DNA of 30,874 nucleotides from CAZPQN01 sp964588795 (GCA_964588795.1 CAZPQN010000028.1:1-30874), one strand, 5' to 3'. Counted from the first letter of the stretch, positions 16,112-25,883 are shown. The notes: a model not told the origin generated them from the sequence alone. Translations and numbers: made by a program.

Positions 16112-18259
16112 TTACAAGTTCCTGTTCAGAAAATCAGAAATGGTTTCGTAAAGGTGTAACCGTCCCTCAGCATCCCTGATGCCATGTTTGCGATTCGGAT
16201 AGACCAGCAGTTCGAAACGTTTATTATAGCGAATAAGTTCTTCGACAAAGTTTATGCTCTGCTGAAAGTGGACATTGTCATCGGCACTGCCATGAACCAG
16301 TAAGAGACGGGCTTTCAGATTGGTGACGAAGTTTAGCGGAGCACTTTCAAAGTAATCCTGCTGACGGTCTTTGGGCAATCCCAGGTAGCGCTCGGTGTAG
16401 ATCGCGTCATAATATTTCCAGTGCGTTACCGGAGCGACGGAAACCCCGACCCTGAAAACATCCGGGGCTTTACATAAGGCTAAAAGTGTCATGTAACCAC
16501 CGTAACTTGCCCCGTAAATTCCAATGCGATTGGCATCAACGTAAGGCAGTGTTTTCAGATATTTGATACCATCCAACAGATCCTGTAACTCCTGCTTTCC
16601 CAATTGCAGAGAGATTTTTCGCTCCCAGTTTCGATCGCGCCCACTGGAACCGCGTCCGTCAAGTCTGAAAATCAGGTATCCCTCCCGCGCCAACCAGTGT
16701 AGAAACGGAGTCGTGAAGGTATTGGTTACTATTTGATAATGCGGCCCGCCATAGACATAAACGAGCACCGGATATTTTTTCTGAGGATCGTAATCCGGCG
16801 GCACTAAGAGTGAAGCGTTCAGTTTGGTGCCATCCATTGCATTGATCTCGAGAAAACGTGTCTCACCGAATTGATAACGAGTATAATCGAATTGGGGATT
16901 TGCCCAGAGCGGACGGACACCACCCGATTGTAAATCGCCCAAAAGCACGCAGGTCGGTGTTTTGACGTCGCTAAAATAATCGAGGTAACGATTAAAATCA
17001 GGCGCAATTATGACGTGGTGGGTGCCCGAAAGGCTATCGACCTGACTCATCGCCCCCGATTGCAGATTGAGACGGTACAAGTGCCGTTCCAGAACTGATT
17101 TTTGAGTTGCAGTGAAATATACCAAATCGTTTGCTTCGTCCACACCGTTCAGTTCGGTGACGATCCACGCTCCCGCCGTCAGTTGTTTGATAAGTTTACC
17201 GTCGTAATCATACAAATATAGGTGCATATTTCCGTCACGTTCAGAGTAATAGATTAACTGGCGGCGATTTTTCAAACAATAATACATATCGGTGACGTTC
17301 AACCAGTATGAATCCTTTTCCTCAAGAATCAATTTGGTCTCACCGGTTTTAGGATTACCGAATGATATTTTTTTATAATTCTGTTGGCGGTTCAACGATT
17401 GGATCATCACCAAATTCGTATCGGGTAACCAGTCTATTCTCACGACATATTCATTACGCGGCAAAGCCCGTTTGATGCGCACAATTTCCTTCGTCGTGAT
17501 ATCTACTGAAAAAACTCGCACGTCGGGGATTTTTTCACCAGCTTTGGGATAGTATTGCCACTCGATGCTCGGATAGAGGTTTTTCCAATCCATCAGCGGA
17601 TACTTGCCGACTTCGGTTTCGTCAAATTGCAGGAAAGCTATATAGCGACTATCGGCCGACCAAATGTAGGCTGTGGTGATATCGAATTCCTCTTCATAAA
17701 CCCAATCTGGACGGCCGTTAAAAAGCGTCTCACTGCCATCACTTGTCAATTGGGTCAGGTTGCCCGTAGCACAATTGACTATCCAGAGGTTATTCTCACG
17801 AACAAAACTTAGATAGCGTCCGTCAGGGGAAAAACAGGGCAATATTTTACTTTTTCCATCAGCGGTCAACCGCTGTAAACTTTTTTTCTCGCAGTCATAA
17901 ATGAAAAGGTCATTTTTCGCGGTCATTAACAGCAGATTCCCATGGGGAGAAACCTTGTACCCAGTGTAATCCATCACAAGATTTTGTTCACTCTCGCGCC
18001 AGATAAGACTATCACTGACAAATAGTGTATCCTGACTGTTTTGATTTAAATTCTGGCGTACTAAAAAAGTCTTAGCAGTGCCTGATTTATTAAAAAATAA
18101 CAAACTCCGACCGTCAGGTGTCCAGCGATAATCCTTTTCCTTGTAAAGGTTAATATCCAGCCCCGGGTCATTGATCAGATCGCGCAAGGTAAAATTGGTT
18201 TGCGCCTGAATTAAACTCACCAGGAGCAAAACACCGGGTAGAATTTTACGCAAGGTCAT
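16112..18259 (-). CDS. Exported dipeptidyl peptidase IV (S9B family serine peptidase)
   Basis: This 715-residue enzyme has a signal peptide (MTLRKILPGVLLLVSLIQAQ), so it should work in the periplasm or at the surface. Residues from about 40 to 470 form the DPPIV-type beta-propeller. It includes DWVYEEEF (185-192), whose glutamates bind the substrate amino terminus in DPP4. The C-terminal alpha/beta-hydrolase has YVYGGPH, GRGSSGRD and the nucleophile S585 in GASYGGY. It also has D660 in HGSADDNVHFQQS and H692 in NRKHGI; the spacing agrees with human DPP4 (S630/D708/H740). It removes N-terminal X-Pro or X-Ala dipeptides. The family is common in Bacteroidetes-like peptide degraders. The gene starts 1 nt after the DinG-like stop. 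Confidence 0.93.
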   Translation of the reverse strand: MTLRKILPGVLLLVSLIQAQTNFTLRDLINDPGLDINLYKEKDYRWTPDGRSLLFFNKSGTAKTFLVRQNLNQNSQDTLFVSDSLIWRESEQNLVMDYTGYKVSPHGNLLLMTAKNDLFIYDCEKKSLQRLTADGKSKILPCFSPDGRYLSFVRENNLWIVNCATGNLTQLTSDGSETLFNGRPDWVYEEEFDITTAYIWSADSRYIAFLQFDETEVGKYPLMDWKNLYPSIEWQYYPKAGEKIPDVRVFSVDITTKEIVRIKRALPRNEYVVRIDWLPDTNLVMIQSLNRQQNYKKISFGNPKTGETKLILEEKDSYWLNVTDMYYCLKNRRQLIYYSERDGNMHLYLYDYDGKLIKQLTAGAWIVTELNGVDEANDLVYFTATQKSVLERHLYRLNLQSGAMSQVDSLSGTHHVIIAPDFNRYLDYFSDVKTPTCVLLGDLQSGGVRPLWANPQFDYTRYQFGETRFLEINAMDGTKLNASLLVPPDYDPQKKYPVLVYVYGGPHYQIVTNTFTTPFLHWLAREGYLIFRLDGRGSSGRDRNWERKISLQLGKQELQDLLDGIKYLKTLPYVDANRIGIYGASYGGYMTLLALCKAPDVFRVGVSVAPVTHWKYYDAIYTERYLGLPKDRQQDYFESAPLNFVTNLKARLLLVHGSADDNVHFQQSINFVEELIRYNKRFELLVYPNRKHGIRDAEGRLHLYETISDFLNRNL

Positions 18260-18260
18260 T

Positions 18261-21143
18261 TCATCTTCCTTTTCTAAAAAAACGCTGTACGGATTCTACC
18301 AACTCATCTTCATCAAAAACAGAAATCGGTTCAACCGGCAAAGACTGCTTGAAGTACTTCCCATATAAACGCTTATCAACGCGCTCGTCACAGTTGATGA
18401 CGACTCCAATGTCGGTAATGGAACGAATCAGGCGACCGACTCCCTGACGGAATTTCAGCACCGCTTCAGGTACATAGTATTGATTGAAGGGATCGCCGCC
18501 CTGCACTTTGATCTTTTCGACATTGGCTTCGATGATCGGTTCAGACGGCACGGGAAAAGGTAATTTGGCGATGATCAGGATTTCCAACGCCGACCCGATT
18601 ACATCAATGCCCTCCCAGAAACTGTCGGTGCCAAAAAGAACAGAATTCTTCTCGATCCGAAACTGCTCCAATAAGGCACTGCGTGAACCGGTTTGTCCTT
18701 GGGCTAATAAAGTAATTCCCAATTCGGTAAAGGTCGGTAGACATAGCTGATACACGTCATAAAGTGCCTGATAGGCTGTAAATAGTACCAGCATGCCTTT
18801 GCCAGTTTCACGGCTTAGCCTGGTAATCAGGTTCGCCAAACTCTGATACTCATGGTCATGTTCACGCTCCTGATGAAAAGTAAAAAATTTCATCTGGTCA
18901 TCGTACATGAAAGGCGATCCCAGGGCTTTGGTAACGATTTGAGTAGCAGGCAGTTGATCCATACCGCTCCGTGACAGGATGTAATCAAACGAGTTGACGA
19001 TTCGCAGGGTTGCAGAAGTCAAAAACGTGTTTTCCCGTCCTTTGAGTACCTTCTCGTGAATGCGATCAGCAATCGCCAGTGGTGTACAGACCAGTTCGAC
19101 GCTGTTTTCCTTGCCGTTCGAAGCGATTTCATACCAGAAAATGAGCTCAGCGTCGGCACTGCGGGTAATGACTCTGAACGTCTCAAGGTACATCTCGATG
19201 TTCATTACGGCGTTGCTAATTCGCACCTGCAATTCGTCAAATTCTTCCGGAGCTTCGTCGAAAATGGATTCCAGCCGGTTTTTCAAAGTCACCAAATGCA
19301 GTTTCAGGTTTTCGAGCTGCATTTGAAAAGAGTTGACATCTTCCTCATAGTTCGGGAACTCATCCTGAAATAATTTATAGCGCTTCTTAACGCCGTAGAC
19401 TTTACCGCGACCACTTTCCCGTCCGGTCTTTTCGAGTGCAATGCGACTAAAGAAAGATTCCGCGATGATCTTGACAGAGGCGATCTTTTCTATGATCTGG
19501 TTCCGCAGCGGCTCGATCTCCGGCAGACGTTTCAGATCCTGCACCACGTAAGTCGCATCAACCAACACCCCGCGTTCCGGCACCGACCCGCTGTGAATAT
19601 TGTTAAGAAAATAGGAAAGCATCGGCAGATTGATCCGTCCTGCGAAATAATTATACGAGTTCTTCTCCAGGTTGTGGGCTTCGTCAATGACCAATGTATC
19701 GAATTCCGGCAGGATTTTATTGTCAGCTGCGGCATCAGCTAACAATAGCGAGTGATTCACTACAATTACATCGGCGGTATTGGCATGTCCGCGGATTTTC
19801 CCCAGGAAACAACCGCCGTATTTTTGGCAGATGCTTGATGTACAGTAACCAGGTTCGGAACAAATCTCGTTCCAGATGAAGCGGTTGGCATTCAATCGGA
19901 ATCCATTACATTCGGCGATGTCACCGCTTTGGGTGTGTTTCAGCCAGATGACAATCGGTAGAATATTCGACCGATAGGACAGGTGCAGATTGTGCGGCAA
20001 ATTAGCCAAGTAACGGAACCAGCGCGTCAGGCAGATGTAATTATTGCGTCCCTTCAACAGCACCGCTTTGAAAGGTAAATTCAAACGATCCGCAACAAAT
20101 GGAATCTCCTTATAGAAAATCTGTTCCTGCAGGATTTTAGTATTACTCGCAATTAATAAGCGCATTTTTTCCGAAGACTGGTGGTGGAGCCAAAGAACGG
20201 TCGGTACGAGGTAAGCCAGTGATTTACCAACACCCGTGCCAGCTTCAATGACCGCCGATTGATCGTTTTTCAAACAATTCCAAACCGTCTGAGCCATCTC
20301 CGTCTGTTGTGGTCGTAATTCATAACCATCCAGATTGTGAGCCAGAAGTCCGGCTTCGCCGAAATACCGGTCGATGAGATTGTCGTCAGGTGAGGATCCT
20401 GCTTTTGTTTGATTAACTTGCTCCAGCTGGATGGGCTTGCCAAAGACGTTATTGGGCGCTACCCACCCGATTTTCGGCGTCTCTCCCGAACCGAGTGTTT
20501 TCTTGAGGAGCTGTAAGTTAGCGGCATTCTTAAAGAGCAAATGGTTAGGATCGTCAGTCCCGTCTAAAATCATATTGATAGTTTGCAGCGTTCCGAGATC
20601 ATACTTCAGCACTTCTTTGATCAAATCAATAAAGATTCGGCCGCAATTTAATGTATCCGTTTCAGCCCGATGAGCTCCACGCGCGCTATAACCGTAATAT
20701 TCGGCAATCGTGCTCAGCCGATGGTTTGTTAGAAAGAATAAAAAAGTCTGTGACAGGCTGGCAGTATCGTATAGTGGATTGGCGATTTTTACTCGACGAC
20801 CCGATGGCTTGCGTAAGTGTTCGCGGAGAAAGGCCAGATCAAAACCGATATTATGACCAACCAAAGGTAAATCACCAAAAAAATCCAATACCTCAGCAGT
20901 GTGAGTTTTAAACGGCGGCTGACCGCTGACCATGGCCTGTTTAATCCCGGTCAACTGCTCGATTTCCAAGGGTATCGGCTCACCGGGATCGCACAGAAAG
21001 GTCAATCTTTCAGTCGGCTGACCATCCACAAATAGAAGCGCTGCAAATTCGATAATGGCATCTTTTTCGGGTATCAGTCCCGTTGTTTCGACATCAAAAG
21101 CGATAAAGCGATTAAGTTGCAAATGGGCAAATGTTGCGTTCAT
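18261..21143 (-). CDS. dinG: DnaQ-type 3'-5' exonuclease fused to DinG-family ATP-dependent helicase
   Basis: This 960-residue protein has two parts. The N-terminal DEDDh exonuclease has D17 and E19 (FDVETTGL), D102 (NIGFDLAF), H158 and D163 (HRAETDTLN). The XPD/DinG-like superfamily 2 helicase has Walker A AGTGVGKS (301-308), DEAH box VIDEAHN (485-491), and motifs FGTDSFWEGID and GVGRLIRS near the C-terminus. An Fe-S domain lies between Walker A and the DEAH box, with C371, C434, C439 and C445. This fusion is typical of the Firmicutes-style DinG (about 930 residues) and is not present in E. coli DinG, which lacks the exonuclease. It probably clears D-loops, R-loops or damaged DNA; in some relatives the helicase part is inactive, but here its motifs look intact. 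Its start directly abuts the stop of the reductase gene. Confidence 0.94.
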   Translation of the reverse strand: MNATFAHLQLNRFIAFDVETTGLIPEKDAIIEFAALLFVDGQPTERLTFLCDPGEPIPLEIEQLTGIKQAMVSGQPPFKTHTAEVLDFFGDLPLVGHNIGFDLAFLREHLRKPSGRRVKIANPLYDTASLSQTFLFFLTNHRLSTIAEYYGYSARGAHRAETDTLNCGRIFIDLIKEVLKYDLGTLQTINMILDGTDDPNHLLFKNAANLQLLKKTLGSGETPKIGWVAPNNVFGKPIQLEQVNQTKAGSSPDDNLIDRYFGEAGLLAHNLDGYELRPQQTEMAQTVWNCLKNDQSAVIEAGTGVGKSLAYLVPTVLWLHHQSSEKMRLLIASNTKILQEQIFYKEIPFVADRLNLPFKAVLLKGRNNYICLTRWFRYLANLPHNLHLSYRSNILPIVIWLKHTQSGDIAECNGFRLNANRFIWNEICSEPGYCTSSICQKYGGCFLGKIRGHANTADVIVVNHSLLLADAAADNKILPEFDTLVIDEAHNLEKNSYNYFAGRINLPMLSYFLNNIHSGSVPERGVLVDATYVVQDLKRLPEIEPLRNQIIEKIASVKIIAESFFSRIALEKTGRESGRGKVYGVKKRYKLFQDEFPNYEEDVNSFQMQLENLKLHLVTLKNRLESIFDEAPEEFDELQVRISNAVMNIEMYLETFRVITRSADAELIFWYEIASNGKENSVELVCTPLAIADRIHEKVLKGRENTFLTSATLRIVNSFDYILSRSGMDQLPATQIVTKALGSPFMYDDQMKFFTFHQEREHDHEYQSLANLITRLSRETGKGMLVLFTAYQALYDVYQLCLPTFTELGITLLAQGQTGSRSALLEQFRIEKNSVLFGTDSFWEGIDVIGSALEILIIAKLPFPVPSEPIIEANVEKIKVQGGDPFNQYYVPEAVLKFRQGVGRLIRSITDIGVVINCDERVDKRLYGKYFKQSLPVEPISVFDEDELVESVQRFFRKGR

Positions 21144-22322
21144 TTAAAAGCCGGCAAATACTTTCAGGGCATCCACAATTAAGCCCGGTTTTTTTAATAG
21201 TGCAATTTTAAATATCTTAGTCAAGGTGATATCCTCAGGTGGCAGATTCTCCAACAGCCCGGCGATAGAATTCAAATCAGTATCGTTCAGGTCGCAAACC
21301 CATTCCTTTAAACGATAAAAATGTCTCAGGTCAGCGCCGATTGTGGCATCCCATTTTTCCTGATAGTGCTGGAGTCCGTGACGACTATAGTCACCACTAC
21401 GGATTGCCTCGGCTACGACCTCACCCGCTAGCTTGCCACTTGCCAGAGCGGAGGAAATTCCGCCTCCCGTGAGCGGATTAACCTGATGCGCGGCATCACC
21501 TATGATCACAAGGTTGTCAGCTACCAAATTTTTCAAGGGGCGGGCTACAGGTACGCCCCCAGCCGTCGTGGTCAACGCTACTGCTTCCGGAAATTTATCA
21601 CTCATAAAGTCAACTAAACAATCCAGCGGCGTCCGTTGTCCTGCATACTTGCCATTTATTCCTAAACCGATGTTGGCTGTGGCCTGCCCTTTGGGAAAAA
21701 TCCAGACATAACCGCCCGGGGCCCATTTTGTCGAGAAATAAAATTCACACGCGGACTGATCTACGTCAATATTCCCCGCCAAAATCTGCACGCATGGTTC
21801 GATATCCTGCAATTTCAACTGTGTACGAATACCCGCCCAGCGTGCCACGCGGCTCTCAACACCATCAGCCGCAATCACGATTTTCGTCCGAATCTGATAT
21901 TCCCGATCGAGATGTTTTAGACGGACTATATATCCATCCGGCATTTTCACCAAGCCGCTGACATAAGCTTTGGTAAATATTTTAGCCCCTGCATGAGCCG
22001 CTCGAGCCGCTAAATCATGGTCGAAAAGACGCCGGTTCAAAATCAAGCCCGGCGTTGGTGTTTTCCAAATGATCGTTTTCCCATCAGGAGAGTGAAATTT
22101 AAATTTATCGATCCGGCTAGCTACCCAGCGTTCGTCAAATTCGACATACTGCCGAAATACCGGTTCACTGACCCCTTCGGCACAACGTACCGGAATACCG
22201 ATCTCGCGGTCCTTTTCAAACAAGGCTACGTGTGCTCCACGGGAAGCGGCGTATCTGGCGGCCATGCTTCCGGCCGGCCCACCTCCCACTACAATGACAT
22301 CGTAATCAGACCGAATCAACAT
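21144..22322 (-). CDS. Geranylgeranyl reductase family flavoprotein
   Basis: This 392-residue FAD protein has a dinucleotide-binding start DVIVVGGGPAGSMAAR (8-23). It also has the PVRCAEGVS segment (44-52) typical of archaeal geranylgeranyl reductases, the PGGYVWIFP motif (202-210), and GDAAHQVNPLTGGGI, where FAD is held. Known members reduce double bonds of geranylgeranyl chains, either in archaeal ether lipids or in chlorophyll and quinone side chains. No chlorophyll genes are present. It overlaps the ferredoxin gene by 17 nt, and a UbiA prenyltransferase is just upstream. This fits a transfer-then-saturate pathway with ferredoxin as electron donor, as shown for the Methanosarcina enzyme. 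The exact lipid substrate cannot be read from sequence. Other FAD oxidoreductases such as electron-transfer FixC-like proteins are less likely. Confidence 0.88.
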   Translation of the reverse strand: MLIRSDYDVIVVGGGPAGSMAARYAASRGAHVALFEKDREIGIPVRCAEGVSEPVFRQYVEFDERWVASRIDKFKFHSPDGKTIIWKTPTPGLILNRRLFDHDLAARAAHAGAKIFTKAYVSGLVKMPDGYIVRLKHLDREYQIRTKIVIAADGVESRVARWAGIRTQLKLQDIEPCVQILAGNIDVDQSACEFYFSTKWAPGGYVWIFPKGQATANIGLGINGKYAGQRTPLDCLVDFMSDKFPEAVALTTTAGGVPVARPLKNLVADNLVIIGDAAHQVNPLTGGGISSALASGKLAGEVVAEAIRSGDYSRHGLQHYQEKWDATIGADLRHFYRLKEWVCDLNDTDLNSIAGLLENLPPEDITLTKIFKIALLKKPGLIVDALKVFAGF

Positions 22323-22497
22323 GCTCCGCTTCCTCTTTCAACGCCCCGAACGGACACACCTGTACGCACAACCGACATCCGTTACACTGCTGTCGGTCTA
22401 TCAGGAGTTGGGTTTCACTCAAATCAATGCAATCCTGAGGACAAACCGCCACACAGGTACCGCACAGATCACAAATTTCAGGTTTTACCACAATCAT
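22306..22497 (-). CDS. 2[4Fe-4S] ferredoxin coupled to the geranylgeranyl reductase
   Basis: This is a 63-residue ferredoxin with both cluster motifs complete: C9/C12/C15/C19 and C38/C41/C44/C48, the latter followed by PFGAL. It also has a spare cysteine, C23. Its last 17 nt overlap the reductase start, and the prenyltransferase stop is 5 nt upstream. AGGA about 9 nt before the ATG serves as ribosome-binding site. This position makes a dedicated electron donor for the reductase likely. In Methanosarcina acetivorans a neighbouring ferredoxin is likewise needed for full saturation of archaeal lipid chains. Confidence 0.92.
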   Translation of the reverse strand: MIVVKPEICDLCGTCVAVCPQDCIDLSETQLLIDRQQCNGCRLCVQVCPFGALKEEAEHVDSV

Positions 22498-22502
22498 TGG
22501 GC

Positions 22503-23462
22503 TTATTCCTCGACATGAAAGGTAGGATAATCCAGACCGAAACGATTGATATAATAAACCCGCGCCAAGTAGAAATTAAGCAGAATCGCAATGAAGAACA
22601 GCGGAAACTCCGCGCACAGAAACAACGCGATAAATAATAAACCGTAACGAATTGTTCTCAGAACCCAAACCGGATTGGGACGAAACAGCATGATAATATA
22701 TAAAGGCGACGATAGCAAAATGGAATGGGTGATCACCGGATCGCTGAACTTCATTCCGACCAGGAAACCAATTACGACCCAGGCAAATGCCATCCAGATG
22801 GTCAGTTGGTCTCCATAAGCCACAGCAAAAGTCTTCTTGGCATGTTTCTGATCCCCGGTGCGATCGGGAATCGTCGTCAGGAGCGCTACTGAACCCCAGG
22901 CTAATACATACGGAATCATCAAACGCAAGGTTTGTCCGCAAATTGGTCCGTTCATCATCCACCCGATACTGAATAAAAGCACTCCACCGAAAATATTGGT
23001 CAGAATACCCAGGATCGGTCTATCTTTCCAGGCAAAAGGTTGAAAATTGTACAGATAACCCCAGAGTAGCGTAAACAATGTCAGTACCCCAAAAAGCCAG
23101 ATACCTTGAAATAAAAACACTAATAATCCAAGGCCGATCATGCTCAAGGCAATTTTTTTTGCCCACCCGGCTGGAACATGCTGGTCTGAAATCAGAAATA
23201 GCTTCCGGTTATCGCGATCAGTGTCAACATCCTGCAGTTGATTGAAAATGAAGGCCGCACCGGCTACTAAAGTAATGATTGTAAAATTCAACAGGATTCG
23301 CCAATCGAATTGCATCCGCCACCAGGCAACTCCATTTTCGGCAAAATCGTAAGCCGCATACCCGGCCAGAGTAATAATCCAAACCGGGAAAAACAGCGTC
23401 GGTCGTAAAATGAATAAGTAGTCGAGGGGTTTTAGCCATTTCAGGGGAATTTTGATACGCAT
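22503..23462 (-). CDS. UbiA-superfamily prenyltransferase of the lipid module
   Basis: This 319-residue membrane protein has about eight or nine helices. The first aspartate motif is NQLQDVDTDRDN (74-85) and the second is DRTGDQKHAKKTF (200-212), so both Mg-diphosphate binding motifs are kept. The first motif differs from MenA (NDYYD) and from UbiA, and resembles divergent UbiA proteins such as archaeal digeranylgeranylglyceryl phosphate synthases only in outline. The following ferredoxin and geranylgeranyl reductase suggest transfer of a geranylgeranyl-type chain to a lipid or quinone head group. The acceptor is unknown. FCB bacteria have been proposed to carry archaeal-type ether-lipid genes including a UbiA-type enzyme; this is a candidate. 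It begins 13 nt after purF. Confidence 0.83.
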   Translation of the reverse strand: MRIKIPLKWLKPLDYLFILRPTLFFPVWIITLAGYAAYDFAENGVAWWRMQFDWRILLNFTIITLVAGAAFIFNQLQDVDTDRDNRKLFLISDQHVPAGWAKKIALSMIGLGLLVFLFQGIWLFGVLTLFTLLWGYLYNFQPFAWKDRPILGILTNIFGGVLLFSIGWMMNGPICGQTLRLMIPYVLAWGSVALLTTIPDRTGDQKHAKKTFAVAYGDQLTIWMAFAWVVIGFLVGMKFSDPVITHSILLSSPLYIIMLFRPNPVWVLRTIRYGLLFIALFLCAEFPLFFIAILLNFYLARVYYINRFGLDYPTFHVEE

Positions 23463-23475
23463 AATTGACTCTTTT

Positions 23476-24825
23476 CTAATGCTGATTAACTGTTTCGCAG
23501 TACTGCCCGGTAAAGCAAGCAGTACAAAAATGGTCAGCCGGCATGCTCATGGAACCGGTTAGGCCCTCGACGCTGATGTATTCGAGACTGTCTACTTCTA
23601 AATATGCTCGTATTTCAGCGACACTTTTCTGATTGGCGATTAATTCCTGTCGCGAAGGGAAATCCATACCGTAAAAACAGGGGTATTTGACTGGTGGCGA
23701 ACCGATGCGGATATGAATTTCACGCGCTCCGGCTTCTTTCAATAACCTGACGAGTTTCTTGAGCGTTGTGCCTCGTACAATAGAATCATCCACAACCACC
23801 ACACTGCGATCTTTCAGTACTCCACCAATTGGATTGAATTTGATCCTTGTAGTAAAGTCGCGCATGACCTGCGTCGGGTGAATGAAGGTCCTCCCGATAT
23901 AGTGATTGCGAATCACTCCAATATCGAAGCGCGCTTCAGATCTCTGGGCAAAACCAATCGCAGTTGTATTACTCGAATCCGGCACACTGATGACAATCTC
24001 GGCGTTGGCCACCGGTTTCTCGAGCGCTAGGTTTTTCCCCAACTTACGGCGGGTCTTGTCGACGTACTCGCCAAATATCCGACTGTCGGGACGCGAAAAA
24101 TAAACGTATTCGAAAATGCAGTGTTTTGGTTCGGGCAAGGCAATCTGAAAGGATTGACTATCACCATTTCGAAATAGCAACATCTCCCCCGGTGCTACAT
24201 CCCGCTCGTACTGCGCCCCTATCAAATCCAGGGCACAGGTTTCGGAGGCGATAACCGTAGCTTCGTTCAATTTACCTAAACATAGCGGACGGAATCCATG
24301 CCGGTCGCGGGCGACTACTACCATGTCATCATACATGATAATCAATGAGTAGGCACCTTCGATGCGACGCAGAGCATTAAGCATTTTTTCTTCGAAATTA
24401 TTGCCGTCGGCTTGGGCGAACAGATGAATGATATATTCGGTATCGGAAGTAGTTTGAAAGAGCGTCCCCCGATTTTCGAGTTCAGTCTGAATCTTTTCTA
24501 AGTTGATCAGATTGCCATTATGGACGATGCAGATATTGGTGCCTTTATATTTGAAAACCAGGGGTTGGATATTTTCACGACTCCCACCGCCATGCGTCGA
24601 ATATCGTACATGCCCCAGGGCAATCTTTCCCGGTAAACGCTGGAGTCTTTCCCGACTGGCAAAGACATCCGAAACTAGCCCACGATCTTTTTCAACATGG
24701 TTCATATTGCCATCGAAGGTCGCGATACCCACTCCCTCCTGTCCGCGATGTTGGAGAGCGTATAAGCAGAGGTAAGTCAGCGTCGCGGCTTCCGGGTGAT
24801 TATAAATACCGACAATGCCACACAT
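23476..24825 (-). CDS. purF: Amidophosphoribosyltransferase PurF
   Basis: PurF makes 5-phosphoribosylamine from PRPP and glutamine, the first step of purine synthesis. The 449-residue protein starts MCGIVGIYN with the nucleophile Cys2 right after the initiator Met, so there is no propeptide. The glutaminase domain has LGHVRYSTHG and HNGNL. The phosphoribosyltransferase part has the PRPP loop VVVVDDSIVRGTTL. Cysteines in HCIFEYVYFSRPDS, KYPCFYGMDFPSR and CTAC (C434, C437) match the [4Fe-4S] cluster of the Bacillus-type enzyme, which is oxygen-sensitive. This fits an anaerobic or microaerophilic life. It starts 2 nt after the PHP gene. No other pur genes are in the window. Confidence 0.97.
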   Translation of the reverse strand: MCGIVGIYNHPEAATLTYLCLYALQHRGQEGVGIATFDGNMNHVEKDRGLVSDVFASRERLQRLPGKIALGHVRYSTHGGGSRENIQPLVFKYKGTNICIVHNGNLINLEKIQTELENRGTLFQTTSDTEYIIHLFAQADGNNFEEKMLNALRRIEGAYSLIIMYDDMVVVARDRHGFRPLCLGKLNEATVIASETCALDLIGAQYERDVAPGEMLLFRNGDSQSFQIALPEPKHCIFEYVYFSRPDSRIFGEYVDKTRRKLGKNLALEKPVANAEIVISVPDSSNTTAIGFAQRSEARFDIGVIRNHYIGRTFIHPTQVMRDFTTRIKFNPIGGVLKDRSVVVVDDSIVRGTTLKKLVRLLKEAGAREIHIRIGSPPVKYPCFYGMDFPSRQELIANQKSVAEIRAYLEVDSLEYISVEGLTGSMSMPADHFCTACFTGQYCETVNQH

Positions 24826-24827
24826 AA

Positions 24828-25883
24828 TTAATGCTTAGCCACCAATTTAATATGATTGGAATAAATCCATCCGCGCCGTCCGCGTTCAACTTCAACACGG
24901 TAAACGCCAGCGTCTATCGGTATCGTTAGAGTGCGACAGTTGGTGGTATGAATGACCTGGCCATCCCGAATTACGCGGCAGGTACCTTTCAGAGGCAGGT
25001 GCACATGCAAGTGACCAGAACGACCTTCGATAGTATCACCCATCGTCCCTATTTGCCCGTCCGTTTCGATCCAGAAGCGGAACCCCCGCGCGTCACCGCG
25101 ACGATAGTTGGAGATAAATGCTTTGCCTTCCTTTAATAAATCTAATATTTTCTTTTGGGCATCTAATCCATCATTGGCGGTAATCGGCACTGAAGACAGG
25201 AGATGAGTACGGATGGATTTGAACATGATTTTATAATCGAAAATCGCTTTGGTATAGAGACCTAATATTTTGACTGGGGTGGCATGGACGTCCACTGAAC
25301 CGACGCCCGTCACTTTGCGACTGAGGTTGACCTCATCCCACCATTTGAGCAGAGAACGCGTTGGAAAAGTCGAGATACTGCGCGGATGGATGACGTTCCA
25401 GAAGCGATTTTTCATCGTAGTGGCTTCCAACCAGTGGGACATCATATTCCAGACCTCGATAATTTCGATTTCGGGATAATCTAAATTGCCCCATGGAATC
25501 GGTGGGAAACCCGGCAGTGATTTGGAAGGCTCACGCTCTTCAAACGGATGGGCTACGATACCCGTCGCTCCGGCGTCTCGAACCGCCTTGATGTACTCCT
25601 GATGATTCAATTCCGGCGGAAGAACCTTTTCCAGACCAAAAGCCAGATAATGATGGCGGTCATCGCGGTCGTTGATTTCATAACCGATGATGATAAATAA
25701 ATCGTTAAAGTACCAACCATAATAACGCTCATCCCAACCCGCTAAGGTCATATGATCGGAGATCATTAAATAATCGAGTTCGCTATCCTTGGCCGCGGCG
25801 ATAACTTCTGCCAAAGACCCACTGCCATCCGATTTGCTCGTATGGACATGGATACAACCGACATATTCAAAATATTTATTCAT
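24828..25883 (-). CDS. PHP-domain metal-dependent phosphoesterase
   Basis: This 351-residue protein opens with the PHP signature: HVHTSKSDG (H12, H14, D19), then SDH (42-44), VAHPFEE, and DVHATP further on. These bind a di- or trinuclear metal centre. Members hydrolyse phosphate esters; relatives include the PolC/DnaE PHP domain, histidinol phosphatase and nucleoside phosphatases. The last hundred residues form a beta-rich domain, often seen behind such PHP domains and of unknown role. No signal peptide is evident, so it is probably cytosolic. It overlaps the upstream DUF2279-like gene by 4 nt (ATGA). The exact substrate is unknown. Confidence 0.85.
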   Translation of the reverse strand: MNKYFEYVGCIHVHTSKSDGSGSLAEVIAAAKDSELDYLMISDHMTLAGWDERYYGWYFNDLFIIIGYEINDRDDRHHYLAFGLEKVLPPELNHQEYIKAVRDAGATGIVAHPFEEREPSKSLPGFPPIPWGNLDYPEIEIIEVWNMMSHWLEATTMKNRFWNVIHPRSISTFPTRSLLKWWDEVNLSRKVTGVGSVDVHATPVKILGLYTKAIFDYKIMFKSIRTHLLSSVPITANDGLDAQKKILDLLKEGKAFISNYRRGDARGFRFWIETDGQIGTMGDTIEGRSGHLHVHLPLKGTCRVIRDGQVIHTTNCRTLTIPIDAGVYRVEVERGRRGWIYSNHIKLVAKH

